64,000 nt of DNA, taken from NCBI RefSeq assembly GCF_020181595.1, contig NZ_CP084028.1:1771647-1835646 (forward strand). The letters run 5' to 3'. Source of the stretch: [Mycobacterium] vasticus. Its GTDB lineage: Bacteria > Actinomycetota > Actinomycetes > Mycobacteriales > Mycobacteriaceae. Positions 35,947 through 43,961 of this stretch are shown one piece after another. Position 1 is the first letter of the stretch. Each line of letters starts with the position of its first letter. The notes beneath the pieces are model-generated. The model searched no databases. It saw only the letters and a program-made list of their open reading frames with translations, and was not told the origin of the DNA. A program made the position numbers and the translations under genes.

Positions 35947-37562
35947 GGGATCAGTTTGCCGGGGTTGAGGATTCCCGCCGGGTCCAGCGTGGCCTTCACC
36001 GCGCGCAACACCTGCACACCCAGCTCGCCCACCTCGTCGCGCATCCAGGGCCGGTGGTCGGCGCCGACGGCGTGGTGGTGGGTGATGGTTCCGCCGGTGC
36101 GCATGATCGCTTCGCTGGCAGCGGTTTTCGCGGCCCGCCACTGCTCGATCGGATTACCGCGCTGCCCGGCCACGACGGTGAAATACAGCGACGCGCCGGT
36201 CGGATAGACGTGCGAGATGTGGCACATGACCAACGCCGGGGTGCCGGTGTCTGCCAGCGCAGCGGTCAGGGCTTCGGTGACGGCGGCCTTGAGCGCGGGA
36301 ACATTCGACCAGTCGGTGGCGGTCTCCAACGTCTCGCAGAGCGCTCCGGCGGCCAGCAGCGAATCGCGCAGGTAGGGCGCGCCGAATCGGCCGTGCTCCC
36401 AGGCCCGGGCCGGCTCCTCGCCCAGGGAGGTGCCGCCGTTTGCGGCCAGCAGCGCACGGGTCTCGGCGTGCCGGGCATCGGTGTGCTCGGCGGTGCCCTC
36501 GAAGAGCGTGATCGCCAAGCAGCCGCCGGTGATCTGTTGCTCGCCGATCTGCTCGGTGCTGGCCAGGTTGACCCCCGTCTCGGCTTCGTCGGAGAGCCGC
36601 ACGACGGTCGCTCCGGTGCCGGTCTGGGTGATCGCGCGCAGCGCCGCGGCGCCGGTGGTGAAGTCCGGGAACGACCACGCCTCATAGCGGGTGGTCGCCG
36701 GAACCGGATGCACCCGGACCCGCACCCGGGTGATGATCCCGAACAGTCCCTCCGAACCGAGCAGCAGCTGACGCAGATCCGGACCGGCCGCCGAGCCGGG
36801 AGCGCGGCCCACGTCCAGCACGCCGGCCGGAGTGATCGCCCGCAGCCCCCGGACCATGTCGTCGAACCGGCCGTAACCCGCCGAGTCTTGACCGGACGAC
36901 CGGGTGGCGGCGAACCCGCCGATGGTGGCGAACTGGAAGCTCTGGGGGAAATGGCCGAGGGAGAAGCCGCGCTCACCGAGCAGGCGTTCGGCCTCCGGGC
37001 CGGTGACCCCGGCGCCGAGTTCGGCTTCGCCGGAGACCTCGTCGAGGCTGTGCAGTTCATCGAACCGGCGCAGGTCGAGTGAGATCACGGCTTCGAAGTC
37101 GCCGCGGATCGGGTCGAGCCCGCCCACCACGCTGGTGCCCCCGCCGAACGGGACCACCGCGATTCCGTGCCGGCTGCAGTAGTCCAGGATCGCCGCGACC
37201 TCGTCGTCGGTGCCGGGCAGCAGCACCGCATCGGGCGCATCCTGGACGCCGGAACCATTGCGGCGCAACAGGTCCAGGGTCGACTTTCCTCCGGCCCGCA
37301 ATAGCCGGCCGTGGTCGTCGGCCCGGCAGTACTGCTCGCCGACGATGCCCGCCAAAGCTTGTCGGTGCGGCTCGGCCAGCGACGAGGGCCGCAACCGGAC
37401 CTGGCCTGGATCGGGTTCGGCGGCCGCGGTGCCGTCGACGCCGAGCGCGGCCTTGAGCAGACTGCGAATGCCGTCGGACAGCGGTTTGGCCGCCGCGGGG
37501 TCACCCCAGGCGTTCCACTTCATCGGGGGGGTCAGGTCATCCTGAGCGTCGGGCCGTGTCAT
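35943..37562 (-). CDS. FAD-linked oxidase of the alkyl-DHAP synthase (AGPS) type, Rv2251-like
   Basis: 539 residues, VAO/PCMH fold. FAD-binding segments are VVPFGGGTSVVGGLDP, the long ATIGGFAATRSSGQDSAGYG and a LLGSEGLFGIITRVRVRV stretch. The C-terminal part has HHHAVGADHRPW, like AGPS. In eukaryotes AGPS makes the ether bond of ether lipids; whether the mycobacterial homologue does is unknown. ATG 37562 lies only 17 bp from the divergent TetR start, leaving no room for a normal leader. An in-frame ATG at 37523 is possible, but without a ribosome-binding site. Confidence 0.85.
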   Translation of the reverse strand: MTRPDAQDDLTPPMKWNAWGDPAAAKPLSDGIRSLLKAALGVDGTAAAEPDPGQVRLRPSSLAEPHRQALAGIVGEQYCRADDHGRLLRAGGKSTLDLLRRNGSGVQDAPDAVLLPGTDDEVAAILDYCSRHGIAVVPFGGGTSVVGGLDPIRGDFEAVISLDLRRFDELHSLDEVSGEAELGAGVTGPEAERLLGERGFSLGHFPQSFQFATIGGFAATRSSGQDSAGYGRFDDMVRGLRAITPAGVLDVGRAPGSAAGPDLRQLLLGSEGLFGIITRVRVRVHPVPATTRYEAWSFPDFTTGAAALRAITQTGTGATVVRLSDEAETGVNLASTEQIGEQQITGGCLAITLFEGTAEHTDARHAETRALLAANGGTSLGEEPARAWEHGRFGAPYLRDSLLAAGALCETLETATDWSNVPALKAAVTEALTAALADTGTPALVMCHISHVYPTGASLYFTVVAGQRGNPIEQWRAAKTAASEAIMRTGGTITHHHAVGADHRPWMRDEVGELGVQVLRAVKATLDPAGILNPGKLIP

Positions 37563-37579
37563 GCGTTACAGTATTACAT
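37563..37579. promoter_or_regulatory. Seventeen-bp divergent start-to-start region
   Basis: Only GCGTTACAGTATTACAT separates the divergent ATGs. TACAGT (37567-37572) is 7 nt before the plus-strand ATG. Its minus-strand partner TACTGT is 5 nt before the minus-strand ATG. Both genes may therefore use overlapping -10 boxes and leaderless transcripts, and any TetR bound here would cover both promoters. Confidence 0.5.
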
Positions 37580-38158
37580 ATGTTGTCAATCAGTAATGAC
37601 GAGCAAGTCGACGTCGGGGAGCGGATCCTCGACGCCGCCGCGAGCTGTCTGCTCGCTTTGGGCGTCGAGCGGGTGACGCTGGCGGCTATCGCGCGCCGCG
37701 CCAGGGTCAGTCGTCCCACGGTGTACCGGCGATGGCCCGACAGTCAGTCGGTGATCGCCGCGCTGCTCACCGCCCGGATCACCGCCGCCTGGACGGAGCT
37801 GGCGCAACCGGGAACCGGGCGCGAGGCGCTGGTGAGGCGGATCGTGGCGGTGGCGGCGCGGCTGCGCCGTGACGAAGTGGTGATGCAGGTGCTGCATCAC
37901 GCACCCGATTTGGCGATGGTCTACATCGCCGAGCGGATGGGCGCCAGCCAACGGCGGCTGATCGACCTGGTCTCCGCCGAGCTCGCCGCTGCCCAGGGCG
38001 GCGGCGGAGTGCGGCCGGGCGATCCGCGTCAACTCGCCGCGATGTGCCTGTTGACCACCCAGTCGGCGATCCAGTCGGCGCAGGTCGTCGCGCCGATCCT
38101 GGATGAGGACGCGCTCTCGGACGAACTGGCCTACGCACTGAACAGGTACCTGTCGTGA
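37580..38158 (+). CDS. TetR-family regulator (Rv2250c-like)
   Basis: 192 residues from ATG 37580; an upstream in-frame GTG (37556) lies inside the divergent gene. The helix-turn-helix is GERILDAAASCLLA followed by LAAIARRARVSRPTVYRRW at about 33-51. Predicted to control the divergent AGPS-like/DAG kinase pair and the overlapping glpD1. The stop overlaps the glpD1 start (TGATG). Confidence 0.85.
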   Translation: MLSISNDEQVDVGERILDAAASCLLALGVERVTLAAIARRARVSRPTVYRRWPDSQSVIAALLTARITAAWTELAQPGTGREALVRRIVAVAARLRRDEVVMQVLHHAPDLAMVYIAERMGASQRRLIDLVSAELAAAQGGGGVRPGDPRQLAAMCLLTTQSAIQSAQVVAPILDEDALSDELAYALNRYLS

Positions 38159-39696
38159 TGCCCGACGGCACCGCTCTCAATGCCGCCCGCCGCACAGCCG
38201 ATCTGACGGCTTTGGCGGAGCGCCCGGTTGTTGATGTCGTGGTGATCGGCGGGGGCATCACCGGCGCCGGCATCGCCCTGGACGCCGCCACCCGCGGCCT
38301 GCGTACCGTGCTGGTCGAGAAACACGACCTGGCATTCGGCACCAGCAGGTGGAGCTCCAAGCTTGTGCACGGCGGACTGCGGTACCTGGCCACCGGCAAC
38401 GTGGGCATCGCGCGGCGCAGTGCCATCGAACGCGGGATCCTGATGACCCGCAACGCGCCTCACCTGGTACGGGCCATGCCTCAGCTGGTGCCGCTGCTCG
38501 GCTCCATGCCCCGGCGAGACCGGGCGCTGGTGCGCACCGGGTTCCTGGCCGGAGATGCGCTGCGCAGGTTGGCCGGCACGCCGGCCGCGGTGCTGCCGCG
38601 GTCGCGGCGGATCTCCTACGACGAGGCCATCGGGCTGGCGCCGACGGTGCGCCGGGACGGCCTCGACGGCGGGTTGCTGGCCTATGACGGCCAACTGATC
38701 GATGACGCCCGACTGGTCGCGGCGGTGGCCCGGACCGCCGCCCAGCACGGCGCGCGGATTCTCACCTATGTTGCGGCGTCACACGCCACCGGTGAATCGG
38801 TGCGGCTGACCGACCAGGTCTCCGGCCAGTCCTTCGACGTCGCCGCGCGTGCCGTGATCAACGCGGCCGGGGTGTGGGCCGCCGACCTCGACCCGGCGCT
38901 GCGGTTGCGGCCGAGCCGGGGCACCCACCTGGTGTTCGACGCAGCGGCGTTCGGCAACCCGACCGCCGCGCTGACGGTGCCGATACCTGGCGAGCTCAAC
39001 CGGTTCGTGTTCGCCATGCCCGAACAGCTCGGCCGGGTCTACCTGGGGCTCACCGACGAAGAGGCGCCCGGCCCGATTCCCGATGTACCGCAGCCGACTT
39101 CGACGGAAATCGCGTTCCTGCTCGATACGGTCAACACCGCGTTGGAGACCGCACTGAGCGTCGCCGATGTCCGCGGCTCCTACGCCGGCCTGCGCCCGTT
39201 GATCGACACCGGGGAGGGCCGCACCGCCGACGTCTCACGCAACCACGCCGTTGTCGAATCCGACTCCGGAGTGCTCAGCGTGATCGGGGGCAAGCTGACC
39301 GAATACCGGCACATGGCCGAAGACGTGTTGGATCGGGCTGTGCGCTTACGGGGCCTGAGCGCCGCGCCATGCCGGACCCGCGACCTGCCACTGGTCGGTG
39401 CGCCGGGCAACCCGGGAGTCTCCGAATCCCCGGCCCGCGCACTGCCCGAATCGCTGGTGGCGCGCTTCGGGGCGGAGGCGGCCAACGTGGTCGCGACGGC
39501 CACCTGCGCGCGGCCGGAAGAACCGGTGACCGAGGGCATCGACGTGATCCGCGCGGAGTTCGAATACGCCGTCAGCCACGAGGGTGCGCTGACCGTCGAG
39601 GACATCGTCGACCGCCGGACCCGCATCGGCCTGGTGCCCGCCGACCGGGAGCGGGGCATCGAGGCGGCGCGGGAGTTTGTCGCGACCACCCGGTGA
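38158..39696 (+). CDS. glpD1: Glycerol-3-phosphate dehydrogenase (FAD-dependent)
   Basis: 512 residues from ATG 38158 (GTG 38155 is also possible). FAD motif VVVIGGGITGAGIALDAA near residue 25, then the family signature GTSRWSSKLVHGGLRYL near 62-78. It oxidises glycerol-3-phosphate to dihydroxyacetone phosphate at the membrane, passing electrons to quinone. Position next to the TetR and AGPS-like genes matches Rv2249c-Rv2251 of M. tuberculosis. Coupled translation with TetR suggests glycerolipid-responsive control. Confidence 0.9.
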   Translation: MPDGTALNAARRTADLTALAERPVVDVVVIGGGITGAGIALDAATRGLRTVLVEKHDLAFGTSRWSSKLVHGGLRYLATGNVGIARRSAIERGILMTRNAPHLVRAMPQLVPLLGSMPRRDRALVRTGFLAGDALRRLAGTPAAVLPRSRRISYDEAIGLAPTVRRDGLDGGLLAYDGQLIDDARLVAAVARTAAQHGARILTYVAASHATGESVRLTDQVSGQSFDVAARAVINAAGVWAADLDPALRLRPSRGTHLVFDAAAFGNPTAALTVPIPGELNRFVFAMPEQLGRVYLGLTDEEAPGPIPDVPQPTSTEIAFLLDTVNTALETALSVADVRGSYAGLRPLIDTGEGRTADVSRNHAVVESDSGVLSVIGGKLTEYRHMAEDVLDRAVRLRGLSAAPCRTRDLPLVGAPGNPGVSESPARALPESLVARFGAEAANVVATATCARPEEPVTEGIDVIRAEFEYAVSHEGALTVEDIVDRRTRIGLVPADRERGIEAAREFVATTR

Positions 39697-39708
39697 GTCG
39701 AGCCCAGA

Positions 39709-39726
39709 CGAAACTGATCCGTATCG
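39709..39726. promoter_or_regulatory. Candidate TetR operator 1 (regulator promoter)
   Basis: CGAAACTGATCCGTATCG is an inverted repeat (CGAAAC/GTATCG, one mismatch) 16 bp upstream of the TetR gene at 39743. It matches the site at 40401-40418 at 14 of 18 positions, including an identical first decamer CGAAACTGAT. Confidence 0.65.
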
Positions 39727-39742
39727 TCTAAACTGGCGCGTT

Positions 39743-40360
39743 ATGGGAGCCGAGTCGCCCGCATCGCGACCGAGCCGCAGTCGGGGCCGTCTCGACCGGT
39801 CTCGTGACCCCGCGATTCTCGACGCGGCGTTGCAGGGCGTGGCCGCGGTTGGGTACGACCGCTTGACCATGGACGACATCGTGGCTCGCGCCGGCGTCGG
39901 CAAGGCAGCGATATACCGGCGTTGGCCGTCCAAGGCCGTCGTGGTGGCCGATGCAATAGCGCACTGGCGGCGGCGACAGGGGCCGGTCGATCCGCCCGAT
40001 ACGGGGAGCCTTCGTGGCGACATCGAGGCTCTGGTCGACATGTCGCCGGAATTCGACGAATACGGCATGGGAACAATGCAAGTCATTGTGGGTGTGGCGA
40101 CCGCTGCGATGCACGATCCGGTGCTCGCAGCTGCCCTGGACGATTTGGTACTGGACCCGCCGCGTCACGTGCTCCGGGTGTTGCTTGACCACGCGCTGGC
40201 GCGCGGCGAGATCCCAGCCGGGCGCGACATGAGTCTGATCCCCGACGTCGCGTTGAGTCTCAACGTGCTGCGCGTGATGACCGGTCGGCCAGTCGACCGG
40301 GTCTTTATCCGCCGGGTGCTGCAGGACGTCATCCTGCCGCTGGTCGGCTCCCCGGACTGA
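39743..40360 (+). CDS. TetR-family regulator of the FAD monooxygenase cassette
   Basis: 205 residues from ATG 39743; 22 upstream codons that overlap the operator are excluded. The helix-turn-helix is PAILDAALQGVA followed by LTMDDIVARAGVGKAAIYRRW. The C-terminal domain resembles TetR_C regulators of the AcrR type. It lies 46 bp after glpD1 and 76 bp before the monooxygenase it probably represses. The gene pair is absent from the M. tuberculosis order I recall, so it looks like an accessory insertion. A short inverted repeat (GCCAGA...TCTGGC, 40377-40397) follows its stop. Confidence 0.85.
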   Translation: MGAESPASRPSRSRGRLDRSRDPAILDAALQGVAAVGYDRLTMDDIVARAGVGKAAIYRRWPSKAVVVADAIAHWRRRQGPVDPPDTGSLRGDIEALVDMSPEFDEYGMGTMQVIVGVATAAMHDPVLAAALDDLVLDPPRHVLRVLLDHALARGEIPAGRDMSLIPDVALSLNVLRVMTGRPVDRVFIRRVLQDVILPLVGSPD

Positions 40361-40400
40361 TCGGTTGCGTGTCTCGCCAGAGCGTGCCAGTCTGGCCTAA

Positions 40401-40418
40401 CGAAACTGATTAGTTCCG
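40401..40418. promoter_or_regulatory. Candidate TetR operator 2 (monooxygenase promoter)
   Basis: CGAAACTGATTAGTTCCG is an inverted repeat (CGAAAC/GTTCCG, one mismatch) 18 bp upstream of the monooxygenase start. Together with the similar site before the regulator gene it predicts joint repression by the TetR protein. Confidence 0.65.
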
Positions 40419-40436
40419 CCTGTGGTGGAGGTGGCG

Positions 40437-42098
40437 ATGAACGACGTCCCGGTTCCGGTACTGATCGTCGGTGCCGGCGCGGCCGGCCTGACCGCCTCAG
40501 CGTTGTTGACCAAACATGGCGTGCGGTCGCTGGTGGTCGAGAGGCGCAGGGAGGTCTTCATCTACCCGAAAGCCCGCAATCTGAGCTTCCGGAGTCTGGA
40601 GATCCTGCGCGGGCTGGGACTCGCCGAACAGGTCCACGCGGTCGCCGATGGCATGTCAGGCATGCTCACCAAGACCTCGCTCAGCAGTGCGGAGACGAGG
40701 CAGGCCTTCGACGTCGACGCGATCTTCGCGCCGTTCGATGGCCTGAGCCCCGAGCCGTCCGCGCAGTACTGTCCGCAGAGCGCGCTGGAGCCGATGCTGC
40801 TGGAGTACAGCCGCGGACACCGCAACCGGATTCGCTATGGGACCGAGCTCAGTTCGTTCGAGCAGGATGAAACCGGCGTCACCGCAGTGATTCGTGACCG
40901 GGATTCGGGTGCTCGCGACACTGTGCGCGCTGAGTATCTGATTGCTGCCGACGGCGTGCACAGCCCAATCCGCGACACCCTTGGCGTGCCGACGTCGGGA
41001 CACGGGGCGTTGCCGATCTACGTCGTCTTCATCTACTTCCGGGGGCCCTGGCGACAATTCGTCCCACAACTCGGTGACGGTGACGCCATCCACGTCGAAA
41101 ACGACTGCGTGAAAGGTATTTTCCTGCCGGTGCGCGACGACTTCGGCATGCTGGCCACCACCTACCTGCCCGGGCAGGGCGAGTCCGCGGAGCAGTTCAC
41201 CGCCGACCGCTGCCGCGAGATGCTCCGCGCGGCGATCGGTGAGCCCATCGACGTCGAGATTGTCGCGGCCACGCCGTGGCAGCCATACGAGCGTGTCGCG
41301 GACCGGCTCCGCTGCGGCAGGGTGTTTCTCGTCGGCGATTCGGCTCACGCCATGCCCCCGTTCAAGGCCGGCGGTGCCAACTGCGCCATCCAGAGTGCGC
41401 ACAATCTGGCCTGGAAGTTGGCGGCGGTGCTGAACGGCATGGCCGCTCCCGAGCTACTGGACACCTACCAGGCCGAGCGGCACCCGATCGGGCGATTCAG
41501 CGCACGCCAGTCGCTCACGGGGCCGTCGGTGCACCTGCTATGGCGAGACGACACCGATCCGAGACTTCCCGCCGACGAGGAGGCGCCGATGTTCGATCTG
41601 CTCATTGGTCATCGATACCGTTCGGCCGCAGTGCTTTCCGGCGATCCGGTTCCGACGGATCCCGACGCCGTGTCGCTGGTGAAGGAATTGCGCGGCCAAC
41701 CCGGCACCCGGGTCCCGCACGTGTGGCTGCAACACGGGGGGCAACGGGTTTCGACTCTTGACCTACTCGGGCCGGGTTTCACGGTGCTGACCGGTCGTGA
41801 CGGTGGACCGTGGCGGGTCGCGGTGTCGCACGCATCGGAGGCGCTGGGAGTCCCACTGGATTCGCATCGGATCACCGACGAGCAGTGGGCGGGTGCCACC
41901 GGACTGGCACCAGACGGCGCGTTGCTGATCCGCCCGGATGACTTCGTGGGCTGGCGCGCCGAGACATTGCCGGCCGACCCCGGCGTCGAGTTGCAGCGGG
42001 CGCTGACCGCGATCCTCGGTGGTGGCCGAGCTCCTACAGGTAGCGGCGGACCCGGCTGCGGTACTCGGCGTATTCGCGGCCGTAGTGCTCCCGCATGA
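40437..42098 (+). CDS. FAD-dependent aromatic (PHBH-type) monooxygenase
   Basis: 553 residues from ATG 40437 with GGAGGTGG just upstream. Class A flavoprotein: GAGAAGLTASALL at about 14-26, the DG motif AADGVHSPIRDTLG, and the GD motif VGDSAHAMPPFKAGG followed by ANCAIQSAHNLAWKL. A C-terminal thioredoxin-like segment is present (VLTGRDGGPWRVAV). Members hydroxylate phenols, polyketides or antibiotics such as rifamycin or tetracycline. Its last 65 bp overlap a convergent methyltransferase remnant, so the final residues (PGCGTRRIRGRSAPA) look like non-native sequence. Confidence 0.87.
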   Translation: MNDVPVPVLIVGAGAAGLTASALLTKHGVRSLVVERRREVFIYPKARNLSFRSLEILRGLGLAEQVHAVADGMSGMLTKTSLSSAETRQAFDVDAIFAPFDGLSPEPSAQYCPQSALEPMLLEYSRGHRNRIRYGTELSSFEQDETGVTAVIRDRDSGARDTVRAEYLIAADGVHSPIRDTLGVPTSGHGALPIYVVFIYFRGPWRQFVPQLGDGDAIHVENDCVKGIFLPVRDDFGMLATTYLPGQGESAEQFTADRCREMLRAAIGEPIDVEIVAATPWQPYERVADRLRCGRVFLVGDSAHAMPPFKAGGANCAIQSAHNLAWKLAAVLNGMAAPELLDTYQAERHPIGRFSARQSLTGPSVHLLWRDDTDPRLPADEEAPMFDLLIGHRYRSAAVLSGDPVPTDPDAVSLVKELRGQPGTRVPHVWLQHGGQRVSTLDLLGPGFTVLTGRDGGPWRVAVSHASEALGVPLDSHRITDEQWAGATGLAPDGALLIRPDDFVGWRAETLPADPGVELQRALTAILGGGRAPTGSGGPGCGTRRIRGRSAPA

Positions 42099-42327
42099 AG
42101 GTTTCCTCCCGCAGCACCTGGCGGTTGAACAGCCACTCCGCGGCGAGCAGGTAGATCAGCGGGATCCAGCTCGGAAACACCAGAAACTGGCCGAGCAGCA
42201 GCAGTCCGAATCCGACATAGATGGGGTTGCGGCTGATCGCGAACACGCCCGAGGTCACGAGTTTGTCCGGGCGATCGGTGTCGATGCCGACGCGGAAGCT
42301 ACTGCCGAAGGCGACCAGGGTCAGCAC
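42034..42327 (-). CDS. Isoprenylcysteine methyltransferase-like membrane protein, N-terminally truncated
   Basis: 97 residues from GTG 42327. It has the conserved C-terminal core of the ICMT/PEMT family: LVTSGVFAISRNPIYVGF, LLLLGQFLVFPSW, and the terminal FMREHYGREYAEYRSRVRRYL. In-frame codons upstream to 42385 still look like the family (WAGVACSFAGLLLV), but a TGA (42388-42390) and a TAG (42427-42429) interrupt the frame. The first membrane helices are missing. It is probably a decaying pseudogene, and the monooxygenase gene runs into it from the other strand. Confidence 0.5.
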   Translation of the reverse strand: MLTLVAFGSSFRVGIDTDRPDKLVTSGVFAISRNPIYVGFGLLLLGQFLVFPSWIPLIYLLAAEWLFNRQVLREETFMREHYGREYAEYRSRVRRYL

Positions 42328-42469
42328 GACCAGCAGCAGGCCGGCGAAACTGCACGCGACCCCGGCCCACGAGATCGCGTCGGAGCGTCAGAACCGCCCC
42401 GAGCCGACCAGCGGCCAACCGCGTGCCTAACCTCTCAGGTCAGTACAGCTAGCCGGCACCCGCGGTCGT

Positions 42470-42525
42470 GAGCGTGCGCAGTCGTACGCCGTGACCGGCG
42501 TGTTGCCGGGCAGACACGCACGCTC
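42470..42525. repeat. Dispersed palindromic intergenic element, copy 2
   Basis: Hairpin with perfect 9-bp outer arms GAGCGTGCG (42470-42478) and CGCACGCTC (42517-42525). A nested hairpin ACGCCG-TGAC-CGGCGT sits at 42486-42501. It lies beyond the accD6 stop and could stop transcription from the FAS-II operon. It shares the GCGAGCGTGC-type arms with the elements at 34981 and 53940. Confidence 0.65.
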
Positions 42526-42539
42526 GCCGGAAATGACGG

Positions 42540-43961
42540 CTACAGCGGGATGTTCTTGTGGCGGCCGCGGCGAGCGGGGGCCTCGGCCAGCGCCTGGGTG
42601 ATCTTGCCGCGGGTGTGCGCAGGGTCGATCTTCTCGTCGACGACGCCGATGTCGATGGCGCTGTCCACGCCGCCGGCGATCCGCTCGTGCTCAGCCGCCA
42701 GCTCCTCATGCAGCGCGTCGCGCTCGTGATCGGGAGCGGCAGCCAGCTTCTTCTTGTGCAGGATGCCGACTGCGGCCTTGGCGCCCATGACCGCGACCTC
42801 GGCGTCCGGCCAGGCGAACACCTTGGTGGCGCCCAGCGAGCGGGAGTTCATCGCGATGTAGGCCCCGCCGTAGGTCTTGCGGGTGACCAGCGTGACCCGC
42901 GGAACGGTGGCCTCGCCGAACGCGTGCAGCAGCTTCGCGCCGCGGCGCACCACGCCGCCCCATTCCTGGCCGACGCCCGGCAGGTAGCCCGGCACGTCCA
43001 CGATCACGATCAGCGGAATCCCGAAGGAGTCGCAGAGCCGCACGAAACGTGCTGACTTCTCGGCACTTTCGGAATTCAGGCAGCCACCGAGCCGCAGCGG
43101 GTTGTTGGCCAGCACACCGACGGTGCGCCCGGACAGGCGGCCCAGCCCGACCACCATCGACGGTGCCCACTTGCCCTGCAGTTCGTCAAAGGGAGCGTCG
43201 TCGTCGAGCAGCGCGGTCACCAGCGGGTGCACGTCGTAGGCACGCCGGGCCGACTCCGGCAGCAGCGCGTGCAGGTCGACCTCGCCGGCCTCGGCCTTGC
43301 TGCGGTCGAAATGGCCCTGCTGGCAGAACAATCCGACCAGGCGGCGGCCCCGCTCGTAGGCGTCGAGCTCGTCGTCGGCGACGATGTGGCACACGCCGGA
43401 CTTCTTGTGGTGGGTGTCGGGGCCACCGAGCGCGGCCATGTCGACGTCCTCACCGGTGACGCTGCGGACCACGTCCGGGCCGGTCACGAAGACCCGTCCC
43501 TCCGGCGCCATCACGATGACGTCGGTCAGTGCCGGGCCGTAGGCCGCGCCGCCTGCGGCGAAACCGACCACCACCGAGATCTGGGGGACGAAACCGGAGG
43601 CGCGGATCATCGCCTCGAAGACCCGTCCGACCGCATGCAGTGCGCGCACGCCCTCGGCCAGCCGGGCGCCGCCGGAGTGCCACAGGCCCACGATCGGGCT
43701 CTGCTCGGCGATCGCGGTGTCGTAGGCGTTGACGATGTGGTCGCAGCCGTCGATGCCCATCGCGCCGCCCATGACGGTGCCGTCGGTGCAGAACGCGATG
43801 GTGCGCACGCCGTTGACGGTGCCGCCTGCGGCCAGCACGCCGGAGCGGTCACGCTCATGCAGCAGCTCCACGGTGCCGTCGTCGAAGAACGTCGACAGGC
43901 GCAGCAGGGGGTCACGCGGGTCGAGTGATTCGCCCACTGTCTCGGGAGCCATGGTCGTCAT
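42540..43961 (-). CDS. accD6: Acyl-CoA carboxylase beta subunit AccD6
   Basis: 473 residues from ATG 43961, the length of M. tuberculosis AccD6, with AAGGAG 7 nt upstream. Carboxyltransferase domains: N-terminal [19 protein letters not shown] near 160 for acyl-CoA binding, and C-terminal [22 protein letters not shown] for the carboxybiotin site. It supplies malonyl-CoA to the FAS-II system. It is the last gene of the fabD-acpM-kasA-kasB-accD6 operon. Its start lies inside the extended kasB reading frame (50-bp overlap), which is unusual. Confidence 0.95.
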   Translation of the reverse strand: MTTMAPETVGESLDPRDPLLRLSTFFDDGTVELLHERDRSGVLAAGGTVNGVRTIAFCTDGTVMGGAMGIDGCDHIVNAYDTAIAEQSPIVGLWHSGGARLAEGVRALHAVGRVFEAMIRASGFVPQISVVVGFAAGGAAYGPALTDVIVMAPEGRVFVTGPDVVRSVTGEDVDMAALGGPDTHHKKSGVCHIVADDELDAYERGRRLVGLFCQQGHFDRSKAEAGEVDLHALLPESARRAYDVHPLVTALLDDDAPFDELQGKWAPSMVVGLGRLSGRTVGVLANNPLRLGGCLNSESAEKSARFVRLCDSFGIPLIVIVDVPGYLPGVGQEWGGVVRRGAKLLHAFGEATVPRVTLVTRKTYGGAYIAMNSRSLGATKVFAWPDAEVAVMGAKAAVGILHKKKLAAAPDHERDALHEELAAEHERIAGGVDSAIDIGVVDEKIDPAHTRGKITQALAEAPARRGRHKNIPL

